DNA from: Vandiemenella viatica
Lineage: Eukaryota; Arthropoda; Insecta; Orthoptera; Morabidae
NCBI GenBank assembly: GCA_031002005.1
Contig: JARYHS010006903.1
Coordinates: 1-64,000 of the forward strand
Direction of reading: 5' to 3'
Length of the DNA stretch: 64,000 nucleotides
In this document: piece after piece, positions 34,665-47,940 of the stretch
How the letters are laid out: every line of letters starts with the position of its first letter
How positions within the stretch are numbered: the stretch's first letter is position 1
Program-made: the position numbers and the translations under genes
The notes under the pieces: model-generated
Told to the model about the DNA's origin: nothing
The model's input: the letters and a program-made list of their open reading frames with translations, nothing else
Databases searched by the model: none

Positions 34665-36330
34665 AGTTAGCTCTTTCTTCTGAGATTTGACAGGTCAGCA
34701 GCTTTAATGTTTATACCTCTTTTCTTCATTTCTCCAAAATTCTGTTTCATCTTCCTACATGCCGCCTGTACTTTACGTCCAACCATTTCCTTTTCTTCTT
34801 GTTCACACTTTTCTTGCAGCCATCTTTCTTTTGCTTCTTTACATTTCCTATTTATTTGATTTCTAAATTGTCTGTATTGCTCTCTTTCTGCTTTCATCAT
34901 GAGCATGTTTGTGCCTTCTCCTCTGATCCATCAATTCCAAAATTTCTTCTGCGATCCAAGATTTTTGGGTGGCTTGTTCTTAATGTCTAATCTCTCTTTA
35001 CCAGCTTTCATTATTTTGGTCTTTAATTCAATCCATTCATCCTCAGTTGAGCTCCTTTCATAGCTACTTTTTAGACCCATGTCTACCATTTCTGCATACT
35101 TTTTTTCCTCATGATAGATTGTTTCCATTTATTCACTTCCAATCTGTTCTGTGTGTATTATTTCTTTATTCTCTTGAATTTCAGTCTGCACTTCGTAACT
35201 ATCAGATTATGATCAGGGTCTGTGTGTGCTCCTGGGTATGCTTTGCAGTCTATTACATGATTCCTGAATCTCTTGCTTGACCATGATATAATCTAGCTGA
35301 TACCTAGCTGTATCCCTTGGACGTTTCCAGGTGTATATCCTTTGGCATGATTCTTAAATAATGTGTTCACCACAACCAGTTCATATCTTTCACAAAGTTC
35401 TAACAATCCGCTTCCTCTCTCATTTCTTTCACCTAAACCAAAACTTCACAGTATTTTCCTCTTTTCCTTCTCCCATTACCGCATTCCAGTCACCCATGAT
35501 TATTAGATTTTCCTCTCTTTTCACATATTGAATTAATTCTTCAATTTCAGTGTATATTTTCTCTATGTCTTCATAATCTTCCTGTGATGTTGGCATGTAC
35601 ACTTCTGCTAATGTAGTTAGGGCAGGCTTAGTTTCTAACCTCATCAAAATAATTCTGTCACTAAACTGTTCACAATAACTCGCCCTTATCCCTACTCTAT
35701 TATTCGTTACAAATCCTACACCAGTGACTCCATTGACAGCTTGTGTGCTAATTATCCTGTGTTCCCCAAACCAGAAATCCTGAGCATCCTTCCACTTAAT
35801 CTCACTGATCCTAACAACATCTAACTTATGTCGTTCTATCTCCATTTTTAATTTTTCTAATCTGCCTGCCCTATTTAAACTTGTATCATTCCACGCTCTG
35901 ACTCGTAGAATGTGTCTATTCATTCTGATGGCTACTTCCTGAGCTGTCTCCACCTGGAGATCTGATTGGGGAACTATTTTATCTCTGGAATATTTTACCC
36001 AGGATGAAGCCACCATACTATATGTAATTTGAGAGGATTACATGGCCTCGGGATACCCTTAGGGCCTTTAATGTGGTGGTTTCCATTGCCTTCTGCATCC
36101 CCATGCCATTGATAATTTCTGATTCATCCGCCTTTAGGGGCCGTTTCCAACCCCAAGGGCAAGAGGGTGCCCTGGACTGCTCCCCGCTCTTCCGACTTCC
36201 CTTCGGAGACTCCTTATACCGGGAACTTTGTCACCAGAGCCTCGTCTGTGTAAACGGGATGCACCAGGTAAAGAAGAGGTTAACATTTGGTTGGAAGAGA
36301 CTAATATAGTCTCTCCCAAACCCTTACACC
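34665..36330 (-). mobile_element. RTE-clade LINE, 5' part: endonuclease and linker
   Basis: Minus-strand frame 36016-35429 (195 codons) is an APE endonuclease. It shows 'EIKWKDAQDFW' at about 35770-35800, 'VYMPTSQEDYEDIE' at about 35560-35600 and 'IIMGDWNAVMGEG' at about 35470-35500. This wording is typical of the RTE group, including proteins often labelled craniofacial development protein 2-like. Downstream, 35128-34931 and 34906-34667 encode the basic linker. The element then ends and no RT is present. Upstream (36330-36020) is its GC-rich leader. Confidence 0.85.
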
Positions 36331-36339
36331 TCAGAGAGA

Positions 36340-39300
36340 AGATACTGAATGGAAAGTATAAATTAGGATGCAGAAAGGAACTATTGATTACAAAAGCATG
36401 CAAATAAACACAAAACAATGAAAATTCCTGATACAAATTCTTCATTGGCAGATGTACATATTGAGCACTGGGTGGGAATCCAAGGGAATCTAACAACTAA
36501 TTGCAGTGAAGTAGACAAGAGCGTGTATGGGAATGTGGAGAGATTCAAATTAAGAATTACAAATGAAAGTAAAGAAGATGGCATCAAGTACAAGATGTGG
36601 CTGCCATACTGATAGCGCATGGTGAACAAACTACAGAATCCACATGTTGATCTTCCACATTTCGGTACTTTTCTCTCAATCATTGCCTCAGCTTGTCCAA
36701 AACCTGAATATAATGTTCCAGTGGTACCCCATCCCTCGTACTGCCGAAAATCATTTGTGCCATTCAAATACACGCATCTATGACATTACGTTCTCACCAT
36801 ACATCTTTTGCAACAGATTCTCACAATTGCTGATTTCTTCAGTTTTACAAGGAATATCAGATTGATGCACTGCTCAGGGCTCACTTTCATGGTGATGCAG
36901 CAACACAATAGCAGATCACTTTTCAAACACTGCTAGCGGACTGAATATGGGTGGTTACAGAACTTGGTTTGCTGCATTGTATTCTGCAATGTTCAAAGTC
37001 ACTCATTGCGCATGTGTTCTTTGCTCCTAGAGATAGTGCCTACAAGGAGAACTATCTCTTTTATTTAATAGCTACACCATACATAGATGAAAATATTTGA
37101 GAACTTCAATAATTGAACAGATAAATAAAACATTAAGGTAGAAATTAAGAATTTAGTTACTGAAACAATGCAAAAACATTTACTCATAGTAAATGGTGAT
37201 TCCTGCAAAGTGGTTAATACAGAACGAAGTGGATGCTTAGGATGGAAGGCAAGACAGAAGAAGAGGTTGAATTATCTCGTATTTAGATAAGGAGATTACC
37301 TCTTTTTCAGTTTTTGTTTGAAGGCTAGATTCGGCCCAAGTTCTGTGTTACTATGATAGCACAAACAGTAAAGAAGGTAATGAAGTTTTTGTGTTATGTG
37401 CTGTGCCATTAGCAACAACAAATGGTCAGGATTCTGGGTCAACATGACTATTCATATCAATAGAAAATAAATTTATGTATGCAGCAGGATATTGTTGTAA
37501 GTCTGTTAGTAAATGGCATGGGAAGTGTCATAATTTGATTGCCTGTTTTTGGGAAAGCTCACAGTGGTGGGGCTGGGGAAAAGGTGGAAGGAAGTTGCAT
37601 GCTTCAAGTTTTATAGTTTAGTCTGTTACAAATAAAGAGTCATAGTATTATCTTTATAATTATTTGTTGGCCATGATTTGACTGCAGTGGGGGAGGAGGT
37701 GAATTCTTCTGAAGTATATTTTGGGATTTGTGGGTAACTGTTCTGTATATAGTGAAGGAATGATTGTCAGGCAATATTGTCTGCAACATATGTTGAGGCC
37801 ATATTATGGAAAGCATTGTTTGTTGTGAAATGAATGGTAGCTGACCATACATTGGTACTGTTGGAAGTTTGTTTGTTTGATATGGACGGAGTTGCTGAAA
37901 TCGTTATTTGAGAGAGATTTACCATTGTCTGGGTGCTGGAGACAGACCAAATGAATGAGTTCTGTATATGGTGAGAGTTAACTATGGTCAGGCAAAGTTC
38001 TATGATTGAAAGTATCAACAATGAAATTGAGTCAAATTTGGGGTTTCAGTGAAATTAACTGTTCAAGGCAGCCATTATGTATTGATTACATACAAAGGAA
38101 AAGATGCTTGCAAGCATCAGGGTGTTTACGTGGCTGGGTTGCCATTTTACTTCTCGAATTGCATCGTATTTTATGTCTCTCTGTTTTCACGTCTATTGCC
38201 AGAAAGAATGATGGCTTCCTTTTATATTCTTTTCAGGTTTGAGATAGAGTTGGAAGTGTCCATAACAATGTCTAGTATTTGTAAGAAAATATTTCATTAA
38301 AAATAAGAGGTGACATGTCACCACTTTCTAATCGAGATTAAATAAATTAAAAAATAAATGTATTGAAAGAAAAATAAATATTTATAAATGCGATATTCTA
38401 TAACATATGATTATTTATGACAGCTAGGGAAAATATTGAACTCCGTGTCTGTTGGCCCCATCAATGTACTTCGCTGTCTTGGAGACAGATGCCAGATGTC
38501 ACAAATCATGCATGAACTCTGGTGTTGCTGTGGAAATATCTAAGGGAGGGGGGCCACTTTATGGCTGGTGACAACTTTGTTCTGTCTCACGTTGTCCCCG
38601 GGCAGTGGTCAGACAAGTGAGCACTGGAACATTATGGAGCTCGAAAAAGTTTGCAAAGCCCAGCAGCAGCTGCCAGTTTTGTTACTTTTAGCTACATCCC
38701 CTAGAACAGTGTATCTTAACCTGTAGTCTGCAAAGATGGCTCAGGTCGTATGCAGTCAGAGTATTGTATTATAACTTTTGATTTCTTATTCGTACTGTAT
38801 TAGGTGATAATCCCAACTTTTTGAAAGCCTTGAATATTTCAATGACGAGGCAAAAATTTGGTATTTCCGGGATGAGAATAGAACAACATTATTTCTACAA
38901 TAGTCTATTCATTTCCAGATGGCATCAAAAAGAGGGCTGTTTCTTTAGGGATTAAGTAAATGGCCATTTTATGAGGTTCTTATATAGGTATGATGCACCA
39001 CAGTACATGGTAGGGTAGGTAACATAAGAGTGGTGAAGTAAACAGGAATGAGAGGTACAGTCCAGCATCTTTTATTTTATTTTGTGCATGTAAGCTGGTG
39101 GTAAAGTGTAGTGTCTAGACTATAGTAACATTATTATTTATTTGGTTTTGTGAATATTAATAGTCTGGTCAACGTGTAATTAACATTTAATAGTTCACTT
39201 CCATTTTCATAACTGTTTTTTCATAGGAATTCAAAACTTGATTTATTACATTATAATGGAACTATAAAATATGTCCCAGATATTAATAACATACTCACAA

Positions 39301-39530
39301 AAAAGCTTTTAGGCACATGTAAGTTAGTGGTCCGCAGCATTGTTTTGCCAATTTACTAGTCCTCGGGTTGTCATAGAAGCTTTGTCAATGCAAGGAGGCA
39401 ATATTGTTTCTATTTCTTAGTTCCTTTGAAGGAAAATTACCCAAGTTTACCAATGCATGTAGCAGAAAATGACTCTCGAGTGAAATTTGTTCCACTGACG
39501 GAAACGGTGTGCCACTGTCGTTGTGGTCAT
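36340..39530. other. Intron sequence without a recognised gene
   Basis: Several open frames of 60-130 codons, often overlapping on both strands (36381-36773, 37640-38300), have no recognisable motifs. The 37640-38040 block may be a decayed repeat because of its even GC content, but I cannot name it. Confidence 0.4.
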
Positions 39531-39536
39531 CGAAGG

Positions 39537-39894
39537 CAGTGCCAGATTAAGAATGAATGGGGCCCTAGGCACTCAAAATTTTTTGGGCCCTCTGTTTTTT
39601 TAAAAAAATTATCTGTATTTTATTAATATTTTATTAGATGACTAATTGAATTGATCACATTTTATATTCAATGAAACAAACTAATTTTACAATTTATGAT
39701 ATTTTGATAATTTCTTTTATTGAGTATACCACTGCAATAAAACCAAAACATTTAATTTTCATGCTTTTCATATTACTTTGTTATATTTTGGACGATTTTA
39801 TTTATTATTTTTATTTAATGAAAAAAGTGACCTCGCAAGGGGCCTTTAAAAATCGGGGGCTTCAGGCTCGTGCCTATTGGATAATCCAGCACTG
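39537..39894. mobile_element. Putative hAT-like MITE, 358 bp
   Basis: The ends are inverted: 'cagtgccagattaag' at the left and, as reverse complement at the right, 'cagtgctggattatcc'. Both ends continue with GC-rich words such as 'ggggccctaggcac'. The core is very AT-rich. The CAGTG terminus fits hAT, but the 8 bases on either side do not match, so the target duplication has been lost or the ends are misjudged. Confidence 0.55.
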
Positions 39895-40199
39895 CCTAAT
39901 CAGGCATTGTTTTACCTTTTGGTCAATTTTAAAGCATTTATTATTGATTAATTTTAAAATATTTTCTTTAATTGAGCATTACACGCAGTTAATTAGACTT
40001 TTACATGTTTTATGTTAGGAGATTCTTAGTCAACTCTGATCTGTTCTGCCAAGCACCTTTCACTTCAACAATGAAAATCAGTAATCCATTGAAAAATTTC
40101 AGCGTTGTCACTACCTGAGCAAATCACTTTGGCTGCCACCGCAGTAGTTAGGAGGGCTGGGGGTAGAAGGGAAGAGGGGTTGGGCTTCTGGAACCTAAT

Positions 40200-41890
40200 T
40201 TAAACACAATTGTTCTGTATTACTTAAATTATACGTGTGCAAATTTTCTTCAGAATCGGATAGAAACTGTGCTTTGTGTAGATTAAAGGGGTGGAAAGAG
40301 GAAGAGAGGTTTGGCTTCTCTAAACCAAATGCACACAGTATTTTTCTGTTTGTTTTGAAGTATACATGTGGATACTTCCTTCAAAATCAGATAGAAACAG
40401 TAGCTTTATATAATGAACATTGACAATAATTAAAGGTGTACAAAGGGGAATAGGGTTTGTGTTTTTGTCAAAGTAATGTGAGTAGTATGTTTCTTTTTCT
40501 ATTTGCTTTAAAGTATACACATGCGAAGTTCCACCGAAATCGGATTAAAATGTGGTTTTGTACAAACATTAAGGGATGTAAATGGGGAGCTAGGGTAGTT
40601 TTTTTTTATTTTTTGGTCAGAAATCTTCTCCATAAAAAAATACATATATGTGCCAACTTTCATAAAGATCGGTCAAATGGTGTCAACTGTAGCTTTTCAA
40701 AAAGAAAATTGACAAAAGTCAAGGGGCGGAAATGGGGAAAGGGGTTCTGTTTTTGCAAACCAAAAGCTGACATTATTTTTCTCTTTCTTTTACAGTAAAA
40801 GTTTGCTAAGTTCTATCTAAACTGGATAAAACTGTTAGTTTGTATAAAAATTAAACGGTTTAATGGGGAGTGGGGGTGGTTTTTTATTTTTTGGTCCGAA
40901 ATCTAACTCATAAAAAAATACATATAAGTGCCAACTTTCATGGTGATAGGTCAAATGGTGGCGACTGTAGCTTTTTATATAAAAAAAAAATTGACAAAAA
41001 TTAAGGGGTTGATAGGAGGGCGAGGGGTTGAGCTTTGGCAGACCAAATGTTGACAAGATTTTTCTGTTTGTTTGAAAGTAAACATTGACAAAGTTCAAAC
41101 AAAATCAGATATGAAATATAGGTTTCTATAAAATTAAGGGGTGTAAAGGGGGAGATGGGTGGCTTTTTTTTATTTTTTGGTCAGAATCCTTCTCCATGAA
41201 ATATTACATATATATGACAACTTTAATGGAGATCAGTTAAATGATGTCGACTATAGTTTTGTATAAAGAACATTGGAAAAAATTAAGGGTGGATAGGGTG
41301 AGAGGGGCTCAGTTTTTTCAAACCAAATGTTGACAGCATTTTTCTCTTTATTTTTGGATATACATGTCCAAAGTTCCATTGAAATCGGATAAAAAATGTG
41401 GGTTTGTATAAAAATTAAGGGGTGTAAAGGGAGAGGGGGGTGTTTTTTTAATTTTTTTTGGGTCAGAAACGTTTTCCATGAAAAATTACATGTATATGCC
41501 AACTTTAATGGAGATCAGTTAAATGGTGTCGACTTTAGCTTTGTATAAAGAACATTGGAAAAATTAAGGGGTGGATAGGGGGAGAGGGGTTCGGTTTTTT
41601 CAAACCAAAAGTTGACAGTATTTTTCTGTTTATTTTTTACTATTCATTTCCAAAGTTCCATCAAAATCGGATAAAAAGTGTGGGTTTGTATAAAAGTTAA
41701 GGGGTGTAAAGGGTAGAAGGGGTGGTTTCTCAATGAAATTCATATGGGACCACTTTGGAGGTATAATATATCCACTATAAAAATTGCATTTAAATCGGTT
41801 CAAAATTGGCGAAGATATCGCTGAACATACATTAAAAAAAAAAAAAAATTCAGACGAATTGAGAACCTCCTCCTTTTTTGAAGTCGGTTA
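40200..41890. repeat. Degenerate tandem array ending in a conserved repeat terminus
   Basis: About five to six diverged units of roughly 300 bp are each made of two related halves. One half carries 'gttccatcaaaatcggata' then 'gtgtaaaggg'; the other carries 'gccaactttaatggagatca' then 'ggtggataggg'. The array ends at 41820-41890 with an A-run and 'gaattgagaacctcctcc' then 'ttgaagtcggtta', a sequence I associate with the ends of dispersed repeats in many insects. ORFs inside are by-products of the repeats. Confidence 0.75.
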
Positions 41891-41934
41891 AAAATAAGGG
41901 GAAATGTTCAATGATGATGATGATAATGTAAGAT

Positions 41935-43040
41935 TTTACAGTTTGATAGTGTAGCACTAGATCTCTCAACAGCTTTTCAAGGTGTAATGAATTGATAGTC
42001 CTGTACCATGTTACGTAGTGCTTAAAAGAGAGGAATTAAAAAGTTAAAAAAGTCATTATTAAGGGAGTTGGAAGTTATGCAGGCACTTTTTTTAGGATTG
42101 GTGCTAACGTGCATATACGGCTGGAGTGATAAATTGGAAGTAAGGTTGTTTTTGCAAGATGTTTCAGTTTGTAGGAGGGCTAATTTATTAGCCATTGTGA
42201 CCAGGTGCAAAGGGGACTTGATAGGACTCTTCAAGTGGTTGCAGTTTGAAAATCATTTTTTTTATGCCCACAGAGAGGAACAATGGACTTTGTGTATAAT
42301 AAATGAAAGGAAAATTCTAGACTGCAGATATTCCAGCCTATCCTTTGATAAGTAAGCTGTACAATGCACACATGATAGGAGGTATTTTAGACACACACAA
42401 AAAAGCTGCATGTTTTGGAGGAAGCTGTGATTTGATGTACTAAGAATTTCAAGAACGGGGGCTTAAGAATTTGGTCAGTTTTTCTCATCAATGCCAGTTA
42501 GGGGAAATTTCCACTGGAGAGTTTGCCCCATCACAATTAACTCAAATTGAATACCTTAACATCTGTTCCATTTTACTTTCAAATCCTCCACACGTTATAT
42601 TTATTTACGACACATGTAATACTTGCACAAGTAAAATATATATATGTGGAAATGTTTAGGGAAAATGGAAAGGCTTCATTGTTAAACAAAGATTCAGTTT
42701 GATAGTTATGAATTGCATATAGGGATACAAAAGTATATGGAACAATACATATAAGGAACTAAAACCAAAAGAAGCTAATGTCAAAGAGAAGACGGAAAAA
42801 TTTTAAATGCAGAGCTTCAGTTAAGAAGGGGTCATATGGAGATAGAGAGATGATTAGAGTAGGTAAAGGAACATTAGTAACAGGAACAAAGTTGGCTTGA
42901 AATCTCGGATCTTGACAAGAATACTGGAATTTATGTATCAGAGGAAAAGTAACAAAAATGCTAAGATGAAAAAATTAGATTAAGAAAGAGATTGGGAAAT
43001 TAAATGAACTGAAAGTGCAAGGAATCAAGATACTAATAGT
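41935..43040 (+). other. Possible LINE scrap, otherwise unassigned
   Basis: At about 41950-41985 the words 'gtagcactagatctctcaacagc' resemble the 'VALDLSNAFD' block of the LINE at 19250-20720. Nothing else in the stretch could be aligned with confidence. The 95-codon frame at 42068-42355 has no recognised domain. Confidence 0.35.
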
Positions 43041-45739
43041 TGCTTGAATAAATGGGGAAAGAATTGAAGGTTTAAACCTTTCACTTGCTAGAATTGAGAT
43101 GCAAGGGCTGCAACAAGACAAACAACAACACATCCACAAAAAAAAAAACAACTTAATATTACATGTGGAAGATTCATGTTGTAGGGTTTACTTCAGGCAA
43201 GCTTACCAAACTTTCCTTGAGTTTCACATATTTAGATAGGTCAGATGTGTGGAATGGGTAGATGGAAGAGAAATCATGGGAAGGGCAGAACAATATTAAC
43301 GTCATTGATGCTGGTGGAAACATCTTTGAAGCAGAGTAGAAAAAAGTATTGGCGGAACACACAGAGAAGCTCAATAACTGTGTAATATGGTCTGTGAAAT
43401 GCCGAAAAGGAGAAAAAAAATTGATGTTGATGTGAGGAAGACCTTGATATTACTTTAAAAGATTTTAATTAAAAAAATAAGACATTATGAGTAGATGAGC
43501 TTTCCTCAGAATTTTTAAAACATCTAAGCAAAGATGAAACTAAGAGATTGTCCAAACAGACATCAAATGATTGTGCAACATTTTTCGTAAATGTATCTTC
43601 TTACTTCTACGGAAAGCAAATGCTGATATGTGTAAACATAAGTGCTGTTATTTTGATGTCAATTGCCTAAAAATTACTAACTGGATACTATGCAGAAGAT
43701 AGAAGAAGATAAAAAAAGTTTAAATGCAAGAAAAATTGAGGTAGGGGTGAATGATTCTGGCATTGCAATCATACTTAAATGGGTGGGTATAGATGGATGA
43801 TAAGGGTATTTATAATTGTAAACAATACAGGGCAAAAATGCTGTGACAGAAGAATAATTTGTAATGTGGATAAGACTCGCACTGCTATAATAAATATGGG
43901 GAAATGTGGTAGAGAAACATTTGATAAAAATGAGGTGAGACCAAGTCATAGTTTATCATCTCTAATATTCAGCTTATAACTAGAGGACTTCAGTGTTAAA
44001 TAAAAATTATATTAAGTAATCTGTGATTTTTATATGACATTTTCAATCTGCAGATAAGGTTGAATAGAGAGGGGGAGGGGGGATTTGAATGGTATGAAAA
44101 ATTTTTTAGGAGTGGGACTGTCTAAATTTAAACAAAATCTGAAGATGGCTATAAAGAGTAGTTGTCAAGTAACCTAAAAATTTTGTGACTGCGTGACAAA
44201 ATTTGTTCTCAGAACTGCGAGTTAATTTGAATAGTATTGAATATCATTTTTAAAATCAGTTACTAAATTTATTCAAGAAAGAAATCAGGTTTTTACAGTT
44301 TTGAGAAATTATCTGAACAAGTCAGCATTTGCTATTGCATCAGTCAGAAAGCATTCGCCTGGAATATTTTACAAGAAAAATTAATAATAAAAAAATCAAT
44401 TTGATATGATTACAAAACCTCTTAATAACTTTCATAATTTTGTTGTTACTAAACTGAAATAAATTTTATTTTACTTCTAATTATCTGCTCTTCCCTTCAC
44501 TATCAAGCAAAACATCTTCATTATTATCAAAAGATGAAATAAGATTCGTAATCTAAAAACAGAATCTAACTAACTCATATTATCAGAAGTTATTAAAGTT
44601 ATACTCAGGGGAATGCTCAAAACTGATGCAACAGAAAATACTATCTTAAAAACTGTAAAAATCTGCTTTCTGGCTTGAATTAACATAGAAACTTACAATA
44701 AAAAAGATATGCAATACTATTGATTCTAACTCATGGCTCTGTGAATAAATTTTGTCCCACAGCTACAAAATTTATGATATCTGACATGCCCCCCCCCCCA
44801 AAAAAAAAATGATGTTATTTTCCAAAGAAAACTAACTGAAATTTAAAAAAAAACTGAAAACCTCCCTCTTATCTACCTACTGGTGGGGCTGGTCTGCCAT
44901 TCATATTTCTTTCACTCTCTCTCACTTATTCAACAACAATTTGCAAAATATTATCACCAATATCATCAATAATATCAAATTAATGCTTAAATTGTTTCAC
45001 ATATTTTACAATTTTCAAAATATTTACATTTTAGTCTCACAAATATGATTATTTACCAGCAATAGACTTGTGAACATTATTATCAATCACCTTTCCTTAG
45101 TTTGGGGTTTTATCAAGCTAAAATGGCGACAACAGTAAATTAGCAAAGCTAGAGCTGAAGTTATCCAGGGCAATGATCACGGTTCAAGCTGAGAGCAGAA
45201 TGTTATGGTTAACCTCCCATCAACGTTCTAGCCTCACATAGTGCAGTTGACTAATTTCTGAAATTGTGAGAAATTGTAAGGTAGGGAATTTTGTTTCGTA
45301 AAAGTTATAATTACAACTGATGAACGAAAGCAATAACTGCATCTAAACACAGATTGGCAATAGCAAAAAGTACATACTGTTCTGGGCTTTGATTTAGAAA
45401 TGTCAGAAAGAGAAAAATATTTTTTTTTTTAAAAGTAATATTTTGGATGAATTTTGAAAATTAGTTAGGCCAGTGATGATTGAAGTATATGTTTTCTGTA
45501 AATGATGAATAAAAACAGATATTATTAAAGAATCTTTTATATATATTCATTATTATTTTTGAATGGATCCTCTCATATCACACAAAGCCTTGATTTTCAT
45601 CATGGCTTGTTATTAAGAATTTTTGCAATGTTTCCACTGGGTAGTTAGATCCAAGGATAATCAGTTCATGGAGCAATTTGGGGGAGGGGGGCTTAAATGA
45701 TGCCACCTTTCTGCGATTTGTGTTGCTTATGTTTTCTGT
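43041..45739. other. AT-rich intron sequence, nothing recognised
   Basis: Very AT-rich with short homopolymer runs (poly-C next to poly-A at about 44790-44808). Confidence 0.5.
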
Positions 45740-46002
45740 AACTAAATTAGTCCACAACCTGAAAGTTGGTTGGATCCTCTTCGAGACCTACTAAGCCATT
45801 GGTCAGAGGTAGGATGTTTAGTTCCTTTCCTCTGGGATCTGCAGTTTAAACATGGAATCTGAACCACGGAACATCCTTTCATAGCTCATATGATCAAACA
45901 CAACTCTTAAAAATTCCTGCCTCAGCGGTATTTGAACCTGGAAACAGACGCAGCAACTTTTGAAAGTAAATGCCTTAACCACTGAGCTACCAGACTGCAC
46001 GC
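45740..46002 (-). repeat. tRNA-derived SINE family B, copy 1
   Basis: On the minus strand it begins 'gtgcagtctggtagctcagtgg' (A-box-like 'tagctcagtgg'), continues to 'ggttcaaatacc' (B-box-like) and then a body shared with 63375-63622 ('aggaatttttaagagttgtg', 'gattccatg'). Its 3' tail runs to about 45740. A 9-bp direct repeat 'gttttctgt' flanks it (45731-45739, 46003-46011). Confidence 0.88.
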
Positions 46003-47039
46003 GTTTTCTGTGTTGGCTTATTTTTATTTGTGAAATGAGGCGGTAACTGGGAACTATCCCAGCATTTGCCTAAAAAGACTGCACCTTAATGCATGCAGCC
46101 ACACTGGTGTGGTATCATTTGTATATATGTATAAATACAGGATTGTGGATCGGATTTTGAGACATTCAGGATTAGTTAATTGAAGCTAAATGGCATAACA
46201 TTAGATGAAGGCAAACGGTAAAGTTTGCAAAGCAGGTAATAAAAAATGTATGTTCTAGTAACTGGAAGAGGTGAGAATAGATGGAAAACAGTGAATTATT
46301 ATGTTTGTGTAACACCATACAGCAGTATACAAGACACAACTTTATTGCCTACCTGTAAAGTTCTTGAAATTTGTTTCACTAGTCATTTAGTATAGCTTTC
46401 CCATGTCTCAGTATTCAAAACACATGTACTAATGTGTTTTATTAGTTCATAAGTTTGTAATTGTTGCACTGTTTAGAATTATAACTCTGCTAATAATTGT
46501 CACGCAAATTTTTGCAAACAAAATTAAATCACGATCTAGCCTGGAGTTTTACCTTCACATCTGGCAAAGCTTGCTTTGCGTGTGAATGCTCTGTGGTCTG
46601 AGGTTCTACAGTAAACTGTATTTTCAATCATTACGGAGGCAGCATGAGTTGCAGCTTGAAAATCGGTCCCAAAGTTGTTAAGGTAAATTTACTTTTATGT
46701 TAAACATTGTCCTTTAAGTGGTCTGATATACATCCTGCCACAATCATTTTGATAGACCTTGTAGTGGTGGGTGCCTGGGAGGGAGATAAGGGTGAAAACC
46801 TTTTACTTCTTTTTTTAATTCAAAGAAAACCCTAAGCTGCTAATTTTTTGGGTACTCATAATGGCGTACAGGCAAGGCTTATTTATCTTTAACATTAACA
46901 CATTGAAATATTAACAAAAGGAACTAAGCAAAACCTCTTCTTACAATTGCCAACATATTAATAAACAAATAAAGCATTACAACACCACCACATTTTTAAC
47001 TGATCGTGAAGCAAAATTCCCAACATTAATAAGCGAACA

Positions 47040-47940
47040 AGAAAGCTTCACACTTGGTTTTTAAATGAAAGTTCCCTTCTCAATGATCGGGGACCGTAAA
47101 TCAAATACAGTATTGACATTAACTGTATCCGATCTCAAATGCCGGGTGCCAGGATAATTTAAATTATCCACCAAGTGTGGCTTTAAGAAAGTCTGCCCCA
47201 GCTAGCTCGATATTTGGGAGGAGCGAGAACTCGTAATCATTCAGAGGTCGTTACAGGGCTGTACCCAATGACCGAATGAAAGTACCACACTGCACTGTAG
47301 AAATATTACCGTGACGGCGATGTATTTCCCGCGACGGCGGAATTACTATAGCCCCTTGGCTATAGTGGACAATGCACCACGTCCTTCAGTAAGCGTACTG
47401 AATGAGTGCACTGTGACCTCATTGTACAAGACACGCTTATCGACCATCAGGTTCGATGCCAAGACGGAGCGATCTCCAACTTCGGAAGATGCGCTCCTTC
47501 CAGTCTGAAGACTCGGCGTCAAGTGCCCTCCAGCGTCCACAGGAAAAAGCCTCCTCCCGTTGCTCATGGTTCACATAGAGCAAAAATACACTCACATTAC
47601 AAAATGCAGAGGATAGTCTGTCGTTGATTGGTTCTGCTGTTTTAGGCTCCTCCTATCGGCTGTGACGATAGGCAAACCTTGTCTTTTGCAGATTCGTATG
47701 AACTCGACCAGCCTCAGACTTATTCGTCATCTGTGACCTCCAAACTGCCCGTTCAGAGACCTGGGGTTGGGGACACGAGCATTCACCCCGCGGGTATTTT
47801 CCTGGAGCTAAGGGATCATACGCTTGACCAAATCCGTTAGAAAGGGTAGCGTCAAGTGACAGCTACCTGCCTTTGGGTGGTCCCCCGGACAATGGCTGGC
47901 AAAACCTTCCCAGAGTTATTCCTGTGATTATTCCTTTTAT
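47040..47940. other. GC-richer island with two hairpins upstream of exon 2
   Basis: This stretch stands out from AT-rich surroundings. It contains a 9-bp-stem hairpin at 47345-47366 ('actatagcc'/'ggctatagt') and a 7-bp-stem hairpin at 47652-47672 ('cctatcg'/'cgatagg'). No ORF on either strand looks real. A solo LTR or an alternative promoter are both possible; neither is shown. Confidence 0.4.

Noticed and set aside
36381..36773. 130-codon minus-strand frame with hydrophobic C-terminus
   Set aside because: No recognisable domain or splice structure, overlapped by plus-strand frames, and rich in Cys/Phe by chance in AT-rich DNA.
40235..41502. Several ORFs in the 40-41.5 kb block
   Set aside because: They recur with the tandem units on both strands and read as low-complexity Lys/Asn/Phe stretches.
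44788..44810. Poly-C/poly-A run as a possible functional tract
   Set aside because: Isolated homopolymers, also seen at 18940 and 55551; likely slippage or sequencing noise, no context.
47311..47627. Overlapping frames on both strands in the GC-rich island
   Set aside because: Mutually overlapping frames without domain, expected in GC-richer DNA; island reported instead as unassigned.
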